A stretch of 20,505 bases of DNA from JBLHLB01 sp047618505 (GTDB lineage Bacteria; Planctomycetota; UBA1135; GCA-002686595), in contig JBLHLB010000034.1 of assembly GCA_047618505.1 (NCBI GenBank), positions 1 through 20,505 on the forward strand, written 5' to 3'. The notes under the pieces are model-generated. The model was not told the DNA's origin. It searched no databases and saw nothing but the letters and a program-made list of their open reading frames with translations. Each line of letters starts with the position of its first letter. Positions within the stretch are counted from its first letter, which is position 1. Shown here piece after piece: positions 14,987 to 20,505 of this stretch. Position numbers and translations under genes: made by a program.

Positions 14987-15305
14987 CGTTGCTGGGGCAG
15001 TGGATTAGGGGGAACACAGCCTAGCCCAGGGTGATGGCCGGCCGGCGCATGAATCGACTTCGGTAGGAATAGCGTCTTGCGAGGATCACGCCTGGGGCGG
15101 CAAGATGGTGTACCCACGACGGTTTCAATCGGTGCGACAGTGCACGGCGTAACAACACGAGTGAGTCGCTAGATGACGACCCCCCCGAAGGCGAGGAAGA
15201 GGGCAACAGAGAGGGGGATAGAGAGGGGAACAGAGAGGGGAACAGAGAGGGGAACAGAGAGGGGAACAGAGAGGGGGCAACGTCGAATACGAAGAAGGGC
15301 CAACT
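14987..15305. other. Intergenic region with polypurine tract
   Basis: About 320 bp between the crotonase start and the BNR relic. The first 190 bp show no gene or repeat I recognise. From about 15186 the plus strand becomes almost entirely G and A, containing the 12-mer array listed separately. The promoter for crotonase should lie in the left part, but no convincing hexamers were found. Confidence 0.5.
15208..15281. repeat. 12-bp tandem repeat AGAGAGGGGAAC, four perfect units with two degenerate flanks
   Basis: Perfect units lie at 15220-15231, 15232-15243, 15244-15255 and 15256-15267. A variant AGAGAGGGGGAT precedes them (15208-15219) and AGAGAGGGGGCAAC follows (15268-15281). Because 12 is a multiple of three, the array is open in two plus frames, giving Glu-Arg-Gly-Thr or Gln-Arg-Gly-Glu repeats. 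No start or motif supports translation. The strand asymmetry could allow triplex structure. Confidence 0.85.
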
Positions 15306-16457
15306 CCAGCCCTAATCGGAACCGCCAAGGGTGGTTTCCTTCTGACCCCAAGAAGTGGGCGATCGAAATGGAATTTGGGTGGGCCCTTTCAGTCGGGGGC
15401 GAGGACCCATGACATGCGTCTGGATCCCCGTGATGGCCGGACCCTGCTTGCGACGTCGACCGGCGGTCACCTTGGGCCGAAGATTTAGCGCTCGAGTGAT
15501 GAGGGCAAGACCTGGATCGAGGCCAAGCGGGGGCCTCGATCTAGCAAACTCACGGCGGAGTCGCCGCCGGGAAAGTTGGTGCGCGCTTCCCGTGGAAGGA
15601 GTGTCGATACGAACATCTGGTTGGAGCCAGGGCATAGCTCGGAGCCCGGTGTGTGGTACTGCGGCACCAGCCCACAGGGTCTCTTTCGATGAACAGATGG
15701 TGGTGACACCTGGCGCGGTGTAAGTGGTTGGAACCACAACCTCATGTGGACCAAGTGAACCAACGTGGGCAGCGATGGCACACCCGATGGTCCGGTCCTC
15801 CACTCGATTCAAATCGACCCACGCGATGCGAAGCACATGACTGTCTCCTGCTCGAGTGGCGGCACTTTTGAGACGACCGATCGCGGAAAGCGTTGGACGC
15901 CGATCAACGCTGGGCTTGCAGCTGACTTTTTGCCACCGGCCACTGTGGACAACGGCCACGATCCCCACTGCATGCACATGCATCCCGGCGATGCCGATCG
16001 TTGGTACCAGCAGAATCACTGCGGCATCTACCGCTTGGATCGTGCCGAGGGCACGCGCTGGGATCGCATCGGGGAGCGCTTGCCGAAGAAAGTGGGGGAT
16101 GTTGGCTTTCCCCTAGCCCCGCATCCGACGGATGGAGATGTCATTTGGGTCTTCCCCATGGACGGGTCGACGATTTGGCCGCGCACTTCGCCGGCAGGCA
16201 AACCGGCTGTCTACCGCACTTCGGATGGCGGCGACAGTTGGGAACGCCAGGACAAGGGCTTTCCTAGATCGCATGTCTACTGGACCGCCCTACGTCAGGC
16301 CATGGCCGCCGACGATGAAGTGGCGCGTACGGGTATCTACTTCGGAACGACAGCCGGTGAGATTTGGGGCTCGGTTGACGGCGGCGAAAGTTGGCGCCAA
16401 CTGGCGGCACACTTGCCGCGCATCTATTCCCTGCGCGTGGCGCGCTTTCGGCGATGA
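15306..16457 (+). pseudogene. BNR-repeat (sialidase/VPS10-like beta-propeller) protein with three in-frame stops
   Basis: The family has repeated Ser/Thr-x-Asp-x-Gly-x-Thr-Trp Asp-box hairpins of a beta-propeller and is often annotated as glycosyl hydrolase or exo-alpha-sialidase. A single reading frame holds homology throughout: PALIGTAKGGFLL (from 15306), MRLDPRDGRTLLATSTGGHLG, RSSDEGKTW, NIWLEPGHSSEPGVWYCGTS, TDGGDTWRGVSGWNHNLMW, LHSIQIDPRDA, YQQNHCGIYRLD and VYRTSDGGDSWE. It is broken by TAG (15486-15488), TGA (15690-15692, in FR*TDGGDTW where Ser is usual) and TGA (15756-15758, in TK*TNVGSDG where Trp is likely). No frameshift is evident. The last 231 codons from GTG 15765 are uninterrupted. 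The original start is unclear because it abuts the polypurine array. The stop overlaps the next gene (ATGA). Confidence 0.85.
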
Positions 16458-16726
16458 GCGGATCGGTGCGCGTCAGCGTGGCCAGCATCCTCTTCGAATA
16501 CACCGGCGGTGAACGCGAGTTGGAGGCCAAGGGCCGTTCGGTTCTGGAGGTCCTGCGGGATCTCGACCGGCGGCACCGTGGCTTCTTGTTTCGAATCGTC
16601 GACGAGCAGGCTCGTTTGCGGCCGCACATCAAGGTCTCTGTCAATGGCGCGCAGGTTCGTGATCTTGGACGGAGCCTCAATGCGGGTGCGGATCTACACA
16701 TCCTCCAGGCCCTGTCCGGCGGTTAG
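16454..16726 (+). CDS. MoaD/ThiS-family ubiquitin-like small protein
   Basis: The 90-residue protein has the beta-grasp outline of sulfur-carrier proteins: VRVSVASILFEYTGG at the start, VLEVLRDLDRRHRGF, RPHIKVSVNGAQVRDL, and a C-terminus ADLHILQALSGG ending in the Gly-Gly that is adenylated or thiocarboxylated in this family. I chose ATG 16454 because it overlaps the stop of the BNR gene (ATGA). From general knowledge, BNR-propeller genes are often followed by such a MoaD-like gene, so the two probably formed a functional pair. There are no molybdopterin or thiamine genes nearby, so classical MoaD or ThiS roles are not supported. It looks intact although its partner is broken. Confidence 0.85.
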   Translation: MSGSVRVSVASILFEYTGGERELEAKGRSVLEVLRDLDRRHRGFLFRIVDEQARLRPHIKVSVNGAQVRDLGRSLNAGADLHILQALSGG

Positions 16727-16809
16727 CGCCTCGGCGCACAGGCGTGCGTGCGCGGAAGCTCAACTTACTCCCTGGCGGCTGCTCCCTGCATCCGTATCCT
16801 CATGCCCCT

Positions 16810-18660
16810 ATGGTCGGACTCGCTAGCATCCTCGTTCTTGGCATCGGTTCCCAGTGGTTGGCCTGGAGGCTGAAGGTCCCTTCAATTCTGCTGCTGCTGG
16901 TGGTCGGGTGCCTGGCCGGACCCCTATCCGGGCATCGGATTCTGGATCCGGATGCACTGCTTGGGGACGCCCTACAGCCCTTCGTTTCGATCGCCGTGGC
17001 GATCATTCTCTTCGAGGGTGGCCTGACCCTCCGCCTGCGGGATTTGAAGGGGGCGACGGCGGCGATTCGAAACTTGATTCTGTTGGGTGCGCCCCTGACC
17101 TGGGGTCTAGCCACCCTCAGCGCGCACTTCGCCCTGGGATGGGGCTGGGGCATGTCGGCCCTGCTAGGCGCGATCATGATCGTGACTGGACCGACGGTGA
17201 TCTTGCCGCTCCTACGCCACGTGCGACCGACCGGCGCCGTGGGTCGTGTCGTGCGCTGGGAGGGGATTGTGACGGATCCGATCGGAGCGATTACAGCAGT
17301 CCTGGTCTTCGAAGCGATCGCCCAGGGCGCCGGGGAACACAGCGCCGGGGCAGCCTTCGCCGGGATCGCCAAGGCGGTTTTCTTTGGGGGCGGCAGTGGG
17401 GTGGCTTGTGCTTACCTTCTGACCTACCTTCTGCGGCGTGACCTGGTGCCGGACTTCCTGCAGAGCCCGGTGGCCCTGGCCCTTGCGATCACTTCCTTTG
17501 TTATGGCGAACCTCGTCCAGCACGAGGCGGGGCTTCTGGCTGTAACTGTGATGGGGGTTGTTCTCGCGAATCAACGCAAGGTCACGATCGAACACATCGT
17601 CGAGTTCAAGGAGAACCTGACGGTGCTCCTGGTGGCGAGCTTGTTCATTCTGCTTGCGGCGCGCTTGCCAATGGCTGAACTCAAAGCCTTTGACATGCGC
17701 ACCCTTGGGTTTGTGCTGTTGTTGCTCTTGGTCGTGCGACCGGTCGTTGCCCTGGTGGCCTTGACTGGAACGGAGTTGAACCTGCGCGAGAAGGCCTTCG
17801 TGGCTTGGATGGCTCCGCGGGGAATCGTTGCGGCTGCCGTGTCGTCGGTCTTTGCCCTTGGCCTGGCGGACAAGGGAGTCCCGGAGGCGGAGCGACTGGT
17901 GCCCGTTGTGTTTGCCGTGATCGTCGGAACTGTTGCGGTCTACGGTCTGACCTGCGCGCCCTTGGCTCGCTGGCTGGGACTATCCAAGGGACAGCCCGGT
18001 GGCGTGATGTTCCTGGGGGCGGGTACGTTTGTGCGGGAGCTCAGTCATGCGCTCGTGGCGGAGGGGACAGAGGTCCTGCTGGTGGACACCAACCGTAACG
18101 CCGCTGCGACGGCACGCATGGATGGCCTGGAGGTTTGGTACGGCTCAGCCTTGACCGAGGACTTTGAACTGCGTGCGCCCCTGGACGGGTTGGGGACGTT
18201 GCTTGCGATGACACCGAACGACAGCGTGAACGCCCTGGCCTGCCTGCACCTGGCACCGCTCTTTGGTCGACGGGGGACCTTCCAGCTTTCCCCTGTGCGT
18301 CAATCCTCGAAGGAAGAGGACGGTGAGATCCCGCGCGAACTCAGTGGTCGACCTGCCTTCTCCAAGGCATTGGACTACTTTGATTTGCAGAAGGCCCTGC
18401 GCAATGGCTTGGTGATCAAGCGCTCAAACATAGGTGACGAGTTCAACTACGACGACTTCTTGGCCCGCTACCATCACCCCGAAAATCCGCCGGTGCCGCT
18501 CTTTGTTGTGGATTCGACCGGCCGGGCGAGGGTCGTTGTAGCGGGGGAAACGCCCACTACCGAGCCCGGGGACACGGTGATTGCGCTGGTTTCAACAGAG
18601 GCGCAGGTCGAGAATGTCCCGGCCAATGTTTCTCCGGGCGAGACGGAACCCGCGAGTTAG
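16810..18660 (+). CDS. CPA1-type Na+/H+ antiporter with C-terminal NAD-binding (RCK/TrkA-N-like) domain
   Basis: The 616-residue membrane protein exchanges cations for protons across the cytoplasmic membrane. Residues 1 to about 390 hold roughly a dozen hydrophobic helices with family motifs: ILFEGGL (66-72), MIVTGPTVILPLLR (123-136), RWEGIVTDPIGA with the Glu151 and Asp156 transport-site pair, HEAGLLAVTVMGVVLAN, and WMAPRGIVAAAVSSVFAL. After about residue 397 a soluble Rossmann-like domain begins GGVMFLGAGTFVRELSHAL and EVLLVDTNRNAA. The last 60 residues resemble a TrkA-C-type ligand module (VVVAGETPTTEPGDTVIAL). The combination suggests transport gated by nucleotide or another ligand. I start at ATG 16810; a GTG at 16744 would add 22 polar residues before the first helix. 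Exact ion preference is unknown. Confidence 0.88.
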   Translation: MVGLASILVLGIGSQWLAWRLKVPSILLLLVVGCLAGPLSGHRILDPDALLGDALQPFVSIAVAIILFEGGLTLRLRDLKGATAAIRNLILLGAPLTWGLATLSAHFALGWGWGMSALLGAIMIVTGPTVILPLLRHVRPTGAVGRVVRWEGIVTDPIGAITAVLVFEAIAQGAGEHSAGAAFAGIAKAVFFGGGSGVACAYLLTYLLRRDLVPDFLQSPVALALAITSFVMANLVQHEAGLLAVTVMGVVLANQRKVTIEHIVEFKENLTVLLVASLFILLAARLPMAELKAFDMRTLGFVLLLLLVVRPVVALVALTGTELNLREKAFVAWMAPRGIVAAAVSSVFALGLADKGVPEAERLVPVVFAVIVGTVAVYGLTCAPLARWLGLSKGQPGGVMFLGAGTFVRELSHALVAEGTEVLLVDTNRNAAATARMDGLEVWYGSALTEDFELRAPLDGLGTLLAMTPNDSVNALACLHLAPLFGRRGTFQLSPVRQSSKEEDGEIPRELSGRPAFSKALDYFDLQKALRNGLVIKRSNIGDEFNYDDFLARYHHPENPPVPLFVVDSTGRARVVVAGETPTTEPGDTVIALVSTEAQVENVPANVSPGETEPAS

Positions 18661-18801
18661 GGCTATGTGCTGTGGCGTGCGTCCTTACGCCGCCCTCTGG
18701 GCCCACGATTCCGAGCATGGCTGGTAGACTTGTCAGCTCATGTCGACGCTCCCCTGTTGGGTCGTCGATTGTCGCCCCCGTCCCCAGCCCCAGCTCTCTC
18801 A

Positions 18802-20454
18802 ATGGGATTCACTTCTCGACTTTCTACGGCTGCCCTAACGTTGCTCCTCGGCGCAATGGGCGCCACCGATGTTGCTGCACAGAGCAACATCATCCCCGGT
18901 CTCGATGTTCAACTAGCCTTCATGGATGACATCGATGCGCGCGGGCGCCAGGGAGCCTATCCCAACGGTGTCAACGGCATCGCTCTGGAGACGACGATCT
19001 GCAACCGTGGAACGGTAGAGGTTAATTGGTTCGCGGCGATGAACGAAGATCATCCGAAGATCGCGTTCCTCCTCGCACGTGAGTCCGGGGGACGTCTGCA
19101 GCAGATTTCGAGCCGGTCCTACCTGAAGCACGGCTTCTATGCCCTGACCAGCAGCGCCTGCACATCCTGCAACCCGCCCGCCGGAACGCCGGGGACGCAC
19201 CTGGGCCTCGGATGCTCGGACACCTATTCGATTTTCAACAACGGGGACAACTACTGGCTTGGCCCGCCGGAGGAAGTGGATCCTTGGCTTGGGACCTGGG
19301 ACGCGAATTGCTCGCTCTTTGACGCAGGCCTGAACCCGACCGGTGGCGCCGCGGATTGCGATGGCATCCGCAGCTTCACCTATAGCCAATCCCAATCCCT
19401 CGGTACCGTCGGCAACCGCATCAATGTCCGGGATGAAGAATTAGATGTGGCCGGCGCGAACTTCTTCTTCCAGGGCTACTACGTCGTGGAGGGTGAGTCC
19501 GAGGCGAACCGTCAGAACAACTTGGCCACCCGAAGCTTCAGCTCGAGCTGGACAGGGAGTAGCTGGAACCTGACCGACACGGGCGCCTTGACGAACGATT
19601 CCGTCCTGAGCCAATGGTCGGGTGCGTCGCTTTCATCGGCGACGAACGGCCCCGATGATGGGCGAGTTTATGTGGCGGTGAATGTGACGGGGCCCGTGGA
19701 TGGGATCTATCACTATGAGTACGCAGTCCATAACCGCGACAATTTCCAGGCGGTTGACGGCTTTCGCTTGCCTATCTGCGACGGGGCACAGGTCTCGAAC
19801 TTTGGATTTAGCGACATCGACAACAGTGCCCTGAACGACTGGAGCGCGACTGTGACCGGCAGCGAAATCGTCTTCGCAACGGCGGGTGAGAATCCCCTGA
19901 ACTGGAACACCTTCTACAACTTCTGGTTCGATTCAGACGCCGCGCCGACAGCGGGTACGGCCAACCTGGATCAGTTTGAGTTACTGGCGGGCGCCCCGAG
20001 CTTTGGTGTCGACACGATGATTCCGGGGGCTCTCTACAATGTGAACCTCGGCGTCGGTTGTGCCTTGGCTACGCCCCCGAGCCTCTTCTCGAATGAACGG
20101 GCGACGATTGGAAACGCAGGCTTCACCTTGGAGACGGCGGGCAACGTTCCGGGTCAACCGAACGTGCTCTTCCTCTCGACGGTGGAGGGCTCCTTGCCGA
20201 TCGGTGGTGCCTGCACCCTTTGGATGGGCGGCACCCTTGGCGTCGACATTCAGATGAACGGATCGGGCACGGCGGACGCGAACGGTCACGTGAGCTATGC
20301 GGTGCCGGTGCCCCAGGACATCACACTGGAAGGTTTGAACGTCAGTGTGCAGACCGTCGGGTTGAACCCCGGTGGCGGCGCGATCTTCAACGTGATCGAG
20401 CTGTCGAACGGGTTGCTTGTGCGTGTCGGTGACTCCATTACCGATTGCCCCTGA
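18802..20454 (+). CDS. Secreted protein of unknown function, planctomycete-type
   Basis: The 550-residue protein starts at ATG 18802 with a clear Sec signal peptide (MGFTSRLSTAALTLLLGAMG, likely cut after Ala26 in VAA-QS). A longer in-frame start at 18667 adds a tail that buries this signal. Residues about 30-390 hold NIIPGLDVQLAFMDDIDARG, TTICNRGTVEVNWFAAMNED, a Cys cluster SACTSCN then GLGCSDTYS, and NYWLGPPEEVDPWLGTWD. The last 150 residues look like a separate beta-rich domain (GCALATPP, SLPIGGACTLWMG, LNVSVQTVGLNPGGG), resembling C-terminal modules I associate with large secreted planctomycete proteins. The many Asn, Gly, Thr and aromatic residues fit an extracellular beta-structure. No enzyme motif or sorting signal is recognised. 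A weak hairpin follows the stop (20456-20476). Confidence 0.8.
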   Translation: MGFTSRLSTAALTLLLGAMGATDVAAQSNIIPGLDVQLAFMDDIDARGRQGAYPNGVNGIALETTICNRGTVEVNWFAAMNEDHPKIAFLLARESGGRLQQISSRSYLKHGFYALTSSACTSCNPPAGTPGTHLGLGCSDTYSIFNNGDNYWLGPPEEVDPWLGTWDANCSLFDAGLNPTGGAADCDGIRSFTYSQSQSLGTVGNRINVRDEELDVAGANFFFQGYYVVEGESEANRQNNLATRSFSSSWTGSSWNLTDTGALTNDSVLSQWSGASLSSATNGPDDGRVYVAVNVTGPVDGIYHYEYAVHNRDNFQAVDGFRLPICDGAQVSNFGFSDIDNSALNDWSATVTGSEIVFATAGENPLNWNTFYNFWFDSDAAPTAGTANLDQFELLAGAPSFGVDTMIPGALYNVNLGVGCALATPPSLFSNERATIGNAGFTLETAGNVPGQPNVLFLSTVEGSLPIGGACTLWMGGTLGVDIQMNGSGTADANGHVSYAVPVPQDITLEGLNVSVQTVGLNPGGGAIFNVIELSNGLLVRVGDSITDCP

Positions 20455-20505
20455 TCGTCAGCACTAAGGCTTGACGCCATGCAAGCGAAGGAGCGCGCTG
20501 CCGGG

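Noticed and set aside
15208..15281. CRISPR array
   Set aside because: Units are directly adjacent 12-mers with no spacers and no cas genes nearby.
15173..15412. Small gene encoding Glu-Arg-Gly-Thr repeats
   Set aside because: It is open only because the 12-bp repeat has a length divisible by three; no ribosome site or motif, and it overlaps the BNR relic in another frame.
5545..15758. TGA as a Trp codon (recoded genetic code)
   Set aside because: Two or more TGA codons fall at Trp positions, but TGA ends the hisG, hisB, kinase and sigma genes in overlapping junctions, TGG is used normally for Trp everywhere, and TAG stops also occur in the relics. Nonsense mutation explains it better.

Overview
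The window looks like a high-GC chromosomal segment of a planctomycete. Three things suggest this: a cytosolic Ser/Thr kinase and PP2C phosphatase pair divergent from an ECF sigma factor, a large secreted protein of a type I associate with Planctomycetota, and heptanucleotide microsatellites between genes. The phylum is inferred; there is no rRNA or other decisive marker. TGA serves as a normal stop codon in several overlapping gene pairs, so the code is standard.

Region 1 (1-4654, minus strand) is a tight histidine operon, hisG-hisC/HAD-hisB-hisH-hisF. Every gene junction overlaps by 1-4 bases, and hisF runs off the left edge. HisC is fused to a HAD-IA phosphatase domain that probably supplies histidinol-phosphate phosphatase, so two successive steps sit on one chain. 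The hisG leader carries one segment that can pair with three different complementary segments, an attenuator-like layout.

Region 2 (4849-5928) holds a phenylalanine-4-hydroxylase gene interrupted by an in-frame TGA at a position where the family has Trp. Upstream are a 9-bp inverted repeat and a heptamer array.

Region 3 (5929-9360) is a signalling module. A translationally coupled kinase and PP2C phosphatase read left, and a coupled ECF sigma factor and membrane anti-sigma-like protein read right. Operator-like repeats lie in the shared 200-bp intergenic region.

Region 4 (about 9440-12318) is an area of gene decay. It has a DAHP synthase relic (nonsense codon, frameshift, missing C-terminus), an intact PhzF-family gene, and a diheme cytochrome c peroxidase relic. 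The peroxidase carries a 162-bp foldback element and has lost its second heme Cys and a conserved Met.

Region 5 (12424-14986) has an exported gamma-glutamyltransferase family gene converging on an enoyl-CoA isomerase-like crotonase gene.

Region 6 (14987-18660) starts with a polypurine 12-mer tandem repeat. It is followed by a BNR-repeat (sialidase-fold) gene with three in-frame nonsense codons, a MoaD/ThiS-like small protein overlapping its end, and a CPA1-type Na+/H+ antiporter with a C-terminal nucleotide-binding domain. Region 7 (18802-20454) is the secreted protein of unknown function.

The most striking theme is four decaying genes within about 12 kb, sitting among well-preserved operons. 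Most of their stop codons can be explained by single transitions of the G:C to A:T type.
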